The notes beneath the pieces are model-generated. The model was not told where the DNA came from. It ran no database searches and was given only the letters and a program-made list of their open reading frames with translations. This document shows positions 35,013-42,944 of a stretch of 64,000 nucleotides of DNA, piece by piece. The position numbers and the translations under genes are program-made. Each line of letters opens with the position of its first letter. Within the stretch, counting starts at the first letter, position 1. The DNA comes from Crystallibacter sulfonylureivorans_A (GTDB taxonomy: Bacteria > Actinomycetota > Actinomycetes > Actinomycetales > Micrococcaceae): contig NZ_JBLKRT010000021.1 in the NCBI RefSeq assembly GCF_047607445.1, positions 9,530-73,529 of the forward strand, read 5' to 3'.

Positions 35013-36101
35013 ATGACCAACCGGCACTTTCCCCTATTCCTGGCCAAGCCCATGGATCCGCACAGGACCATGCAGGGCGAGGACAGCCAGCAGTGGGCAG
35101 TGTACGCGGCCGAGCAGTCGATCAAGCCCGGCCGGCAGTTCGGCGACACCGGCGAAGTGCAGCAGTTCATTGACGACATCCTGGCCAGCCGGGCCTGGCA
35201 GGAGCGTTTCCCGCGGATGAAAAAGGTCGAGGTGTCCGGCCGGAAGGGGGTCGACGACCATCCCCTGGTTGGCCGCCGGACTTACTCCTACGGCGGACCG
35301 CGGGGACGGATGCCGTACGCCGAGGGCATGATCAGCCTGCACGAGAATATGGGCTTCGAAACCGTCGTCCTTCACGAGCTGGCCCACTGCGTGTCCCCGC
35401 AGTTTGTCGGCGACCCGTCCGGCGTCAAGAAAGGCGCCTTGGGTTTCAATTCGCCTCAACACGGCCACGGACCGTACTTCCGGGCGTCCTTCTCCTGGCT
35501 GTGTGAGCACTTCGGCTCCGACGGCACCCATTCCGAACTCTGGGACGCTTACCGGCACTACCAGGTGCCAGCCGCCCCCGTCGATGAGCTGTGGAAGGCC
35601 CTCGAGCAGTCTGCCCATTGGGAAGGCGTCCTGCAGGCGATGCACGATGAGGAAGAACCGAGCCTACCGAAACAACCGGAGGCAGATGGCCAGCGGGACG
35701 CACCAGGAGCTGCGGCCTTGGGTGCGCCGGGATTGGAATCGATGTGGTGGGGCTCGTTCCTCTGGGAAGCCAGGGTGCTGGCGCACAGGACCACCAAGAC
35801 GGAAGTGGCCCGCCGGGTATCGCTGGTGACCAGGTGCAAAACCGCCGACGTGACGAGAATCGAGAATTACCGCCAGCCACCGGAGGATCCGGCGGAGCGG
35901 CTGCTCGCCTTCCAAATGGGAGTGGTGCTTGGCGCCGACCCACGCTGGATGCTCACTGCCCAGCACTTGTTTCGCATGGAACTGGGCGCGCGGATGAAGG
36001 ACCTGGAGAAGCTGAACCGTCACTGGGTCGCCCACGTCCGGTGGATGAACCGAGCCTTGCGGCAGCGCCCGCCGTACTGGCGGGTCAGCGGGCACAGGTA
36101 A
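35013..36101 (+). CDS. TIGR04338-like metallohydrolase
   Basis: A 362-residue protein. Residues 20-200 carry a zincin motif HELAH (121-125) with a later HGH (150-152) that can supply the third zinc ligand, matching the actinobacterial putative metallohydrolase family TIGR04338, usually found on plasmids and mobile elements. The C-terminal third (about 245-340) looks like a helical DNA-binding region, with VSLVTRCKTADVTRIENYR as a possible helix-turn-helix, which is an extension to the family's usual length. The ribosome site before ATG 35013 is weak. It begins a rightward block of accessory genes. Confidence 0.7.
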   Translation: MTNRHFPLFLAKPMDPHRTMQGEDSQQWAVYAAEQSIKPGRQFGDTGEVQQFIDDILASRAWQERFPRMKKVEVSGRKGVDDHPLVGRRTYSYGGPRGRMPYAEGMISLHENMGFETVVLHELAHCVSPQFVGDPSGVKKGALGFNSPQHGHGPYFRASFSWLCEHFGSDGTHSELWDAYRHYQVPAAPVDELWKALEQSAHWEGVLQAMHDEEEPSLPKQPEADGQRDAPGAAALGAPGLESMWWGSFLWEARVLAHRTTKTEVARRVSLVTRCKTADVTRIENYRQPPEDPAERLLAFQMGVVLGADPRWMLTAQHLFRMELGARMKDLEKLNRHWVAHVRWMNRALRQRPPYWRVSGHR

Positions 36102-36247
36102 CTCCGTCAGCGGAAGGAGCCATTCGGCTGACCTCCCGGGTTCCGGTGAGCTGGCCGACGTCGCCGCGGCCCCTTGTCCGCGCATAGCAGGGCCCAAGAC
36201 GCCGCCCTTCCACAGACCGGGCGGGACCGGCAGTGAGGCTGAAGGAC

Positions 36248-36724
36248 ATGACGACAGAAGCAGGGCAGGGAACCGTAGCACTGGTGGAAACGAAGCTCAC
36301 CTTCCGCCCGCCGGGCCCCGAAGTTGGTGCCAAGGAATTCTTCCTCACTCTGCGCGGGCTCCTGCTGGGCGGCTGCCCAGACCTCAAGCTCGGCTACCCG
36401 ATCGTGTTCCGCACCGAAGACGGCGGGGCCACCCCGTGCCTGGACGTCCCGACTGCGGTCGCGATTCCCGCCGGCCATGAGGCCCACGACGCCGTCCGAA
36501 CCCAGAGCGCGGCCTGGGAAGAAGCGCTCAAAGGGGAGCCGGACCTGGACCGGTTCAATGCGGCCAACACCAGCATCAACGAGGTCGTCGCCAGCTTCGC
36601 GGAAGCATCAGCAGCTGCCGCCGGCTTCGCCGTGAAAGCATCTTCGTCATTCTCCATGGTTTGGTGGGATGCGGACGCCGGAGACTTCCAGTCCTCGCAG
36701 CTGAGCAAGCCCCAGGCAGCGTAG
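36248..36724 (+). CDS. Hypothetical protein of the accessory block
   Basis: A 158-residue acidic protein with no recognised domain. The N-terminal half has beta-type spacing (VALVETKLTF, YPIVFRTEDG) and the C-terminal half is Ala-rich and helical. GAAGG precedes ATG 36248; GTG 36233 is a possible longer start. It sits 146 bases after the metallohydrolase and 32 bases before the GGQFA-type protein, so it is probably part of the same mobile-element operon. Confidence 0.55.
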   Translation: MTTEAGQGTVALVETKLTFRPPGPEVGAKEFFLTLRGLLLGGCPDLKLGYPIVFRTEDGGATPCLDVPTAVAIPAGHEAHDAVRTQSAAWEEALKGEPDLDRFNAANTSINEVVASFAEASAAAAGFAVKASSSFSMVWWDADAGDFQSSQLSKPQAA

Positions 36725-36756
36725 CCGCAGGAGCTCCCGGCCGCACACAGCCTGAC

Positions 36757-37746
36757 ATGACCAAAAACCCAGCAGCAGGCCGCAGCCGTGTATCCGCCGG
36801 CCTGACAGAAGGCGGCCAGTTCGCCGTCGAAGCCAAGTCCGAGGCCACCGGCGTCTCCCTGGACGCTCCCTGCAGAGAGATCGATAAGGCTGCCATCGAA
36901 TACCTGGGCCGCAGGGCCCGGTCCAAGGCGGCCTATGATCTCGGCGACTACCAGCGCAAGGTGGACCGGGGGCGCGGCTGGCACGGTCTGGAGGAAAGGA
37001 TGGCCCGCCTGGAAGACATGAAAGCCAAGGCGGACAACTTCGAGAACCTGGGCACCGCCGAGCAGCAGGAGGCGCTGAGTTCCCTGCAACTCGGCCGCCT
37101 CACGCACCTGCTGCAGCCAGGCCAAACCCTCGGCAACAGCCGCGTGGCCGTCGCCGACGACCTGGACGCCAACCCGGAGGATCTGGCTTTGGCGCTGGAG
37201 GCCCAGAAGCAAATCCTGGACGAGCGGATCCCGGGTGACATCACGCTGACCAAGGTGGAGTCCGGCAAAGCCACCTTCGTAGTCAAAGACGGTTCCGTCA
37301 CCAGCGAGATCGAAGCCTTCGACGGATACGTCACCTACAGTGCCGTTTCCGAGCAGGCCTGCGGCGAGCATGCCGACTGGCTCTACAAGGCAAACCGCAG
37401 CAACCACCGCGTGGGCGTTCGGGCGGAGGACTACAACGAGCACCACGAGTACGCGGTGATGATGGATGCGGTTGCCGACTCACCGATTAAGTTCGACCCG
37501 ATGATCGTCTCCTTCGACCGGAAGGAGCGCAGCATCGAGCTGGGTGCGGACGGCAGCTTCTACACGTACAAGGTCAGCGGCCACATCCCGGAGCTCCGCA
37601 CGGAGTCCGGCACCAAGCTGCACACGTCCATGCTCCACGGGTTCATGAACTACGTGGCGGTCAGCACCGGCACCGAAAACTCCGGCGGCTTCACCGAGGC
37701 GCTGCAGGAAGTGTTCCGCGAAACCGAGCGCCGGCTCGTCCGCTAG
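36757..37746 (+). CDS. GGQFA-type mobile-element protein
   Basis: A 329-residue protein starting with RVSAGLTEGGQFA, an N-terminal tag (R-V-x-A-G-x-x-x-G-G-Q-F-A) that I recognise from many unrelated plasmid, ICE and phage proteins of actinobacteria. The body has a helical, charged region (about 45-110) and a mixed alpha/beta region beyond with no recognised enzyme motif. ATG 36757 is chosen because it places the tag at the N-terminus. The shared tag suggests a common handling step, for example recognition by mobile-element machinery, which is inference. Confidence 0.55.
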   Translation: MTKNPAAGRSRVSAGLTEGGQFAVEAKSEATGVSLDAPCREIDKAAIEYLGRRARSKAAYDLGDYQRKVDRGRGWHGLEERMARLEDMKAKADNFENLGTAEQQEALSSLQLGRLTHLLQPGQTLGNSRVAVADDLDANPEDLALALEAQKQILDERIPGDITLTKVESGKATFVVKDGSVTSEIEAFDGYVTYSAVSEQACGEHADWLYKANRSNHRVGVRAEDYNEHHEYAVMMDAVADSPIKFDPMIVSFDRKERSIELGADGSFYTYKVSGHIPELRTESGTKLHTSMLHGFMNYVAVSTGTENSGGFTEALQEVFRETERRLVR

Positions 37747-37798
37747 GGCACCAATGAAGTATGTGTCGCTTTACTTGGCGCAGGAATGGCAGCGGGCA

Positions 37799-37836
37799 AT
37801 GCCACTAGCCTTGCGTTAGCGCTAGACTAGTGGCAT
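37799..37836. promoter_or_regulatory. Operator overlapping the start of the HTH/NTase operon
   Basis: ATGCCACTAG (37799-37808) and CTAGTGGCAT (37827-37836) form perfect 10-bp arms separated by 18 bases; the second arm runs into the ATG at 37835. TAGACT (37823-37828) could be the -10 element, which would make the mRNA leaderless. The arrangement is typical of an autoregulated antitoxin promoter. Confidence 0.7.
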
Positions 37837-38476
37837 GGAGATTTCTGCGAGAGAGTACGCGGAGCGAGAGGGGGTCTCGGTCCAGCGTGTCCGCCAGCTC
37901 ATCGAATCCGGAGCCGTGCCGGCCCGCAAGGTTGGCAGGGCGTGGTTGATCGAAGCCTCCGCACCCAAGCGTGTCGCGGCCGCGGTGCGTCCGTTCTCGG
38001 CCGACTCAGTCTTCGAAAAAGCCCTCGCCCTGTCCGGCGAGAAGTCCTCCGTCCGGGGCGACAGGGTTCGGAACTGGCGGGAGCGCCTCGCCTCGGAGAG
38101 TGAACCGGAGTCCCTCCTGGTCGCATGGCTGGCACGACGCGCTGAGCGTAGGTCTTACATCGCCGACTCCGAAGACATCGCGGACCTCCAGGCTGATCCG
38201 CGTATCGCCCTCTCCGGGGTGTCCCATCCGGCCGCACAGCTGTCGTCCGGCCGGGAAATTGAAGGCTATGTGGAAGAGAGCCAGGCGAAGAAAATGGTCC
38301 GCGAGTTCCTGCTGCGTCCGGCTGCGGACGGGCAGGGGAACGTCGTCCTCCACGTTGCCAAGCACAAGCCCGAAAGGGTGCCCGAATTGATTGTGGCTGC
38401 CGATCTGGCTGATCGAGGGGGATACAGGGAGCGTGAAGCGGCTCGGCGCATCATCCGGGAGGTGGTCGGCAAGTGA
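37835..38476 (+). CDS. HTH protein, putative antitoxin of the NTase pair
   Basis: A 213-residue protein with an excisionase/MerR-like helix-turn-helix at residues 1-45 (ISAREYAEREGVSVQRVRQLIESG then ARKVGRAWLI). A helical middle and a C-terminal domain of unknown fold follow. Its stop overlaps the start of the nucleotidyltransferase gene (GTGA), so the two products are made together. A regulator with an N-terminal DNA-binding domain encoded just upstream of an AbiEii-like transferase fits a type IV or related toxin-antitoxin arrangement. The palindrome over its own start supports autoregulation. Confidence 0.72.
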   Translation: MEISAREYAEREGVSVQRVRQLIESGAVPARKVGRAWLIEASAPKRVAAAVRPFSADSVFEKALALSGEKSSVRGDRVRNWRERLASESEPESLLVAWLARRAERRSYIADSEDIADLQADPRIALSGVSHPAAQLSSGREIEGYVEESQAKKMVREFLLRPAADGQGNVVLHVAKHKPERVPELIVAADLADRGGYREREAARRIIREVVGK

Positions 38477-39219
38477 TTGTCCTGCCGGCAATGCCACCTG
38501 CCCAGAAAGCCTCTTGGGAGGCCCTGTTCGAGATTCATGAGGCAATGCCTGAACACTGGACCTTGGTCGGCGGCCAGGCTGTTTTCCTGCATTCCGTGGA
38601 GCGGGACGCTGCCCTGGTACGGGCGACCAGTGATGCCGACGCAGGCCTGGACCTGCGGATGAAGCCGGACATACTGCTGGCTTTCACGACGCTCCTGACG
38701 AAGCTGGGGTTCCAGTCGGACGGCAGGTCGCCCAGCGGCCACGAGCACCGGTGGACCCGTGGCCAGGCGAAAATCGACCTTCTCATTCCCCGCTTCACAG
38801 GGGAGCGCGCCGAATCACGTAAAGGCGTCACAGGCGGCACCACTATTGCGGCACCGGCGCTTCAGCAGGCTCTGGACCGATCCGAAACCGTCAAAGTGAA
38901 TGCCGACGGGCTGATCGGGACGGTGAACAGGGTCAGTTTCATTGGTTGCCTCATCGGGAAGGCCGCGGCCCTTCGAATCATTGATGATCCCGGTAGGGAG
39001 CGGCATCTGACAGACGCGCTCACTCTGGCCGGAGTTATGAGCCGACGCGACATTCGAGGAGTCGAATTCACCCCGTCCGAAAAGGCGCACTTGGCCAATC
39101 TGGTCGGCCACCTGAGCCACAGCAGTCGGGTAGTTGATGGCCACCCGTCCGGCCAAGACGGTTATTCCAGGCTCTACGCACTGGCCTCTGGTTGGAATCC
39201 CGCAGACCCGAACGAGTGA
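38473..39219 (+). CDS. Nucleotidyltransferase, AbiEii/MenT-like putative toxin
   Basis: A 248-residue protein of the polymerase-beta-like nucleotidyltransferase superfamily. GGQA (33-36) is the degenerate GS motif, Asp54 and Asp56 in TSDADAGLDLR are the metal-binding pair, and Asp102 in AKIDLLIPR is the third acid. Toxins of this group add nucleotides to tRNA or otherwise block translation; antitoxins are often DNA-binding proteins encoded next to them, as here. GTG 38473 overlaps the stop of the upstream HTH gene. A long palindrome follows the stop. Confidence 0.72.
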   Translation: MIVLPAMPPAQKASWEALFEIHEAMPEHWTLVGGQAVFLHSVERDAALVRATSDADAGLDLRMKPDILLAFTTLLTKLGFQSDGRSPSGHEHRWTRGQAKIDLLIPRFTGERAESRKGVTGGTTIAAPALQQALDRSETVKVNADGLIGTVNRVSFIGCLIGKAAALRIIDDPGRERHLTDALTLAGVMSRRDIRGVEFTPSEKAHLANLVGHLSHSSRVVDGHPSGQDGYSRLYALASGWNPADPNE

Positions 39220-39229
39220 CACCTCAGGC

Positions 39230-39252
39230 CACTTGGCCAGCTTGGCCAAGTG
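39230..39252. terminator. Palindrome after the NTase gene
   Basis: CACTTGGCCA (39230-39239) and TGGCCAAGTG (39243-39252) pair perfectly with a 3-base loop, 10 bases after the stop codon. No T-run follows. The next 316 bases to 39,568 are gene-free, with repeated TGGCCA-type words and a short CAT/CAC run near 39,340; nothing there looks coding. Confidence 0.5.
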
Positions 39253-39568
39253 CTGTTGCTGTTTCACTGACTGCAACGGTCCGGCCGGGCAGTGCATTGA
39301 CCTTGGCCGGTCGACCGGCCGGCCGGCACAGCGACGACCACCATCACCATCACCGTCGCCATCGCCAGCTTGGCCACGAACAGTGGCCAGACAGGCCTCC
39401 GACAGGCTCTTACGCCGGTGGCCGTCACGTCCGAGGCGGGCTGCTCGTGGCCGCTGGATGGCCAATGTCCACTGGCCAGCCCTTCAAGGCTGCACTCGCC
39501 CGGCAGCGGGTCCGGTTGGCCGCGGCCGGCCGGGGAGGGCGATCCCATCTTCCGGACACATGGCCCCC

Positions 39569-39835
39569 ATGCAGATCAAAACTTTGGCGTACAAGTCCCC
39601 GACCGTCGAAACGGTCCTGTTCACCGGCCACAACGGCGAGGAGCTGGCCCGCTGGTGCCGCGGCAAGCTGTGCGGCATGCTCCTGGACCCGACCGAGCGC
39701 ATCATCAAGATTCAGACCCATCGCGACGGTGAGATCGACGTCGAGGTCGGCGACACGGTGGTCAAGCGCTCCGACGGCCGGTTCATCCGCTACACCGAAA
39801 ACGAAATGGGCGAACTGCTCAAGGAGGGCAACTGA
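39569..39835 (+). CDS. Phage-like small protein
   Basis: An 88-residue protein resembling small actinophage proteins that begin with a lysine-rich strand and carry a VEVGDTVVKRSDGRFIRYTENE-type ending, normally annotated hypothetical. The start is ATG 39569 (or ATG 39560). Its TGA overlaps the next ATG by one base, the first of two such overlaps, so three genes form a tight cassette. Function unknown. Confidence 0.6.
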   Translation: MQIKTLAYKSPTVETVLFTGHNGEELARWCRGKLCGMLLDPTERIIKIQTHRDGEIDVEVGDTVVKRSDGRFIRYTENEMGELLKEGN

Positions 39836-40179
39836 TGGCCGCAAAGGACGTGCTGCGGGATGCGGTCGCGGAAGCGATTTTCACCGCGGGAGCGAAAGCA
39901 GCCGGAACCGGCGAAACCTACGAGATGGTGCAGCCAGCTCAGCGGCAGTGGCACCGCATGTACGCCGACGCCGGCCTGGAAGTTCTCCTCGACCCGCCCC
40001 GCGCCGTCGGGGAAGACATGGCCAAGCGCCTGTGGGTCGCTGATTGCGGCATCGAGGACCTGGCGTGGGCCGAGATGGCCTGGGCCGACATGGGCGGCGG
40101 GGAGCCGAGCGATGAGCGGGCCCAGTACGAGATCCGGGTTGATGAGTTGCTCGCCGTGCTGCGCAAGGCGATCGGCTGA
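39835..40179 (+). CDS. Hypothetical protein, middle of a three-gene overlapping cassette
   Basis: A 114-residue, mostly helical, acidic protein. Its start overlaps the preceding stop as TGATG and its own stop overlaps the following start the same way, so expression of all three genes is coupled. I do not recognise a domain; a Trp/Glu-rich stretch (LAWAEMAWADM) in the second half may be an interaction surface. Confidence 0.55.
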   Translation: MAAKDVLRDAVAEAIFTAGAKAAGTGETYEMVQPAQRQWHRMYADAGLEVLLDPPRAVGEDMAKRLWVADCGIEDLAWAEMAWADMGGGEPSDERAQYEIRVDELLAVLRKAIG

Positions 40180-40454
40180 TGGTTGCCGAGGAGACGAAGG
40201 GGTTCTTCCTCAACATCGGGGCCAGCTACCGCTGCAAGTCCACCGGCACGGTCTTCGTGTTGGAGGGCCTGCGGTCCAAGCGCCGCGTCTGCCTGATCCA
40301 TGACGCCAAAGGACAGAACCGTGAGGTGCGCGACTACGTGCCCGTGGACGACCTGGAGGCCGGCTACGAGTACGTCGGGTGTGACCACGTGGACCACTGC
40401 TGTACCCGCCACCGCGTGCATGTCTCGCCGCACCGCGGCTGCATGATGCGTTAG
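40179..40454 (+). CDS. Hypothetical Cys/His-rich small protein
   Basis: A 91-residue protein. The N-terminal 60 residues have a small beta-barrel-like pattern (GASYRCKSTGTVFVLEGLRS), while the last 25 contain a dense Cys/His cluster (GCDHVDHCCTRHRVHVSPHRGC) that could bind a metal. It ends the overlapping cassette and overlaps the convergent RES toxin gene by 4 bases. Confidence 0.55.
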   Translation: MVAEETKGFFLNIGASYRCKSTGTVFVLEGLRSKRRVCLIHDAKGQNREVRDYVPVDDLEAGYEYVGCDHVDHCCTRHRVHVSPHRGCMMR

Positions 40455-41068
40455 CGGCTACGCACGATGACCTCGACGTGCAGCGGTGCACAGAACCGTT
40501 GCAGCCAGTCCAGGCCCTCTTCGGTGTCGAAGACGCGCGCGAAGCCCGGATCGATCTGCACTGCGTCAGCGGCACGGTCTCCGAAGAGCACGTAGGCCGG
40601 TCCGGAGTTGCAGAGCCTGCTGTTCCAGATGCAGCCGTCGAAGCCGGCGCGGTGCGCAGCCTCGGCCCACAAGACCGTCTGGCCGTAGGTCGTTGGCTTT
40701 GAACCAGTGAGCTCCTCGGCCTCGACCTGCAGGGCTTTGAGGCCAGTGCCCCAGAAGGAGGCCAGCTTCAGGTCACGGGTCACCTCCAGCCTGCCCATGA
40801 CCCGGTTGCGGTAGCGGCTCGGGATGAGGCGGCCGCCTTTCTGAGGCATCTCGTGCAGGATGGACTCGCACACCGCGACGTCCTCGCGGCTGGCCCCGTA
40901 CAGCACCGGGACCGGGGGTGACCCGAAGAAGGCGAACCGGGTTGCGTCGCCGGCACCGGGGTTGAATTCGTCGGTGCGGAACCGGTTGCCGTGCACACGG
41001 TAGATCCTGGTTCCTGCCTCCAAGACCTCCGTCTGCGGTGTGAACGGATCCGGCGGCGGCGCTACCAT
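40451..41068 (-). CDS. RES-domain toxin (NAD+ phosphorylase type)
   Basis: A 205-residue RES-family protein. The residues that name the family are visible: Arg24 in RIYRVHG, Glu68-Ser69 in AVCESILHE and Ser150 in IWNSRLCNSG. Characterised RES toxins degrade NAD+ and arrest growth. The gene overlaps the upstream antitoxin gene by 7 bases (ATGGTAG), the normal antitoxin-first order. The conserved core is complete, so it is probably active. Confidence 0.85.
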   Translation of the reverse strand: MVAPPPDPFTPQTEVLEAGTRIYRVHGNRFRTDEFNPGAGDATRFAFFGSPPVPVLYGASREDVAVCESILHEMPQKGGRLIPSRYRNRVMGRLEVTRDLKLASFWGTGLKALQVEAEELTGSKPTTYGQTVLWAEAAHRAGFDGCIWNSRLCNSGPAYVLFGDRAADAVQIDPGFARVFDTEEGLDWLQRFCAPLHVEVIVRSR

Positions 41069-41718
41069 TCGACCGACTCGCTGTTGCGGAGCTTTGCGAC
41101 CAGGTCGCTGTCACCCAGATGGTCAACCGGGCGGTCGTCCTCGAAGTAGCCGGACGGTGCCATCAGCCAGTACACGAGGTCCTCGTTGTCCAAGCCCAGC
41201 TCGGCGGCGGCGCTGATCAGCTCCGGAATGACCGGCAGGACCTTCCCCGCCGTTCGGTCAAACTGGAAGCCGGGGTAGACGAAAGCCTGTCCGCGCTGCA
41301 CACCGATGATCTTTCCGCCCTTCCGGAGGGACGCAGCGAGGCCTCGGTTGGACTTGGACCCTCCAAGGAGCACGGCCACGTCGGAGCCCGGGAACAGACC
41401 CCAGTCGCGGGAGATCTCCCGCCACAGGTTCTCGGTCGCCTGGACCGCTGCGGCGATTGAGGGCATGACCGGGTTTTCCAGGGCCGCGACCGCCGGCCCG
41501 AGGGATGCGATGCTGGCCTGCATCCGGTACATGGATTCGAGTGCTTGGGAGAATTCCTCCGCATGTTCCAGGGCCAGAGGTCCGTTGAGGGCAGGCAGGA
41601 CGCTGGCCGCCCACTCCTGCACAAGAGCCGACGGCATCCTGGAGACAGCTGCCATGAGTGCGTCGCGAGCAGCATCCGCGGCAATCGCCTCTGACGCCTG
41701 GGCCTTTTCAACCTTCAT
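41062..41718 (-). CDS. Antitoxin with Xre-MbcA-ParS-type C-terminal domain
   Basis: A 218-residue protein just upstream of and overlapping the RES toxin gene. The C-terminal 110 residues contain the toxin-binding MbcA/ParS/Xre pattern (GWLF-like segments, QAFVYPGFQFD, and a PVDHLGDSD acid loop). The N-terminal half is long, helical and Ala-rich and lacks an obvious helix-turn-helix, which differs from short Xre antitoxins. GAGGAAG lies 8 bases before ATG 41718. It should neutralise the toxin by covering its active site. Confidence 0.75.
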   Translation of the reverse strand: MKVEKAQASEAIAADAARDALMAAVSRMPSALVQEWAASVLPALNGPLALEHAEEFSQALESMYRMQASIASLGPAVAALENPVMPSIAAAVQATENLWREISRDWGLFPGSDVAVLLGGSKSNRGLAASLRKGGKIIGVQRGQAFVYPGFQFDRTAGKVLPVIPELISAAAELGLDNEDLVYWLMAPSGYFEDDRPVDHLGDSDLVAKLRNSESVEW

Positions 41719-41877
41719 TCGGACCACTTCCTCTAACGGTTCTCACAGTTCTATCCTAGTGTGACAACCGTGTTCAAGATAGGCCTTTCCGAAGTCGCTC
41801 GGGCAGCATGACATCATCACGGGATCTCGAGGGTCAGGGCTGGATGTGTAGCTCCCGCCGCTGGCAGTAAGAATTTA

Positions 41878-42810
41878 CTAGGATGCGGATCCGGTCACCG
41901 GCCCTGTGTCCTCGTGAGGCGATCGGGGATCTTCGACGAGGTCTTCGGCCAGTCGCAACACGTTCCGGAGTGCGGGCGTTTCGGTGCCGGATTTCCAGAC
42001 AATACTATTCTGTACCAGGTAGTTTTCGGCCAAGGGTCGGAGTACCAGGTTGTTGGCTGTGGTTCCATGCGCTGTTGTGCTGGCGAAGCCAACCCCCACT
42101 CTGGCGTTAATGAGTGCGAAGAGTGTCAGTGCGTCGGTGACGTCGATGATTTTTTCCGGTGTGAACCCGGCATTGTGACACGCCTCTTCGGCCATCCCCC
42201 TGACTGTCCATCCGGGCGCCGGGGCTATGAGGACCAATGGTTCCTTCTTCAGCGCCAAGGTTGGCACTTCGGTCAGGAGGGCTAGCGGATGGTCGGCGGG
42301 AAGCAGAACACCAAGTCTGCCTGACCCGAGGATGCGCCAGTTCAGTGACTCTCCTTTCACAGGGCCGCCGACTAGGCCGATGTCCAGATCCTGCTTTTCA
42401 ACCATCCTGATGACTTCGGGGTTCCTGCGCGAAGAGTCAATGGCCAGTTCAATGTTGGGATAGGCGCGGTTGATGGAGCGGACCAGCGATACCAGGAGGT
42501 CGCTGGCAAATCCTCCATTGAACCCGATACGGATTCTGCCGAATTCACCAGTTCCGGCATTGCGCGCCTGGCTGCTGGCAGCATCGATGGCCCTCAGGGA
42601 CGCCCGGCACGGCTCCAGGAAAGCCTCCCCCGCGTCAGTGAGCCTGACAGTTCGCTTGTTGCGCTCAAACAGTTGGATCCCCAGATACTTCTCAAGAGTA
42701 AGGATTTGCTGACTCACAGCGGGCTGGGCGATGTGAAGCCGAAGCGCAGCCCGGCCAAAGTTGAGCTCTTCAGCCACCGCTATGAAGGTCTTCATCCAGC
42801 GGACTTCCAT
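41878..42810 (-). CDS. LysR-family transcriptional regulator
   Basis: A 310-residue LysR regulator with the N-terminal winged helix (MEVRWMKTFIAVAEELNFGRAA, then LHIAQPAVSQQI) at residues 1-60 and a two-lobed effector domain from about 90 on. ATG 42810 follows GAAAGG; a longer start at 42855 is unlikely. It is divergent from the tandem-domain esterase gene with a 134-base gap, the usual layout for a LysR protein that activates its neighbour and represses itself. Confidence 0.87.
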   Translation of the reverse strand: MEVRWMKTFIAVAEELNFGRAALRLHIAQPAVSQQILTLEKYLGIQLFERNKRTVRLTDAGEAFLEPCRASLRAIDAASSQARNAGTGEFGRIRIGFNGGFASDLLVSLVRSINRAYPNIELAIDSSRRNPEVIRMVEKQDLDIGLVGGPVKGESLNWRILGSGRLGVLLPADHPLALLTEVPTLALKKEPLVLIAPAPGWTVRGMAEEACHNAGFTPEKIIDVTDALTLFALINARVGVGFASTTAHGTTANNLVLRPLAENYLVQNSIVWKSGTETPALRNVLRLAEDLVEDPRSPHEDTGPVTGSAS

Positions 42811-42944
42811 GCTGCGTCGCCTTTCACCCAGCGTCTTATAAAAGTTTCTTATCACTCTAGCCGAGTTTTAGTCTTGGACGCTTATCTCTACAGTTGCCAG
42901 ACTGATCTGGAAAAGGTGGCGAACAGCACAAGAGAAGGATCAGC

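Noticed and set aside
39337..39365. CAT/CAC triplet run that could encode a His tract or be a microsatellite
   Set aside because: It lies in a gene-free gap, is imperfect and short, and no frame through it has other coding features.
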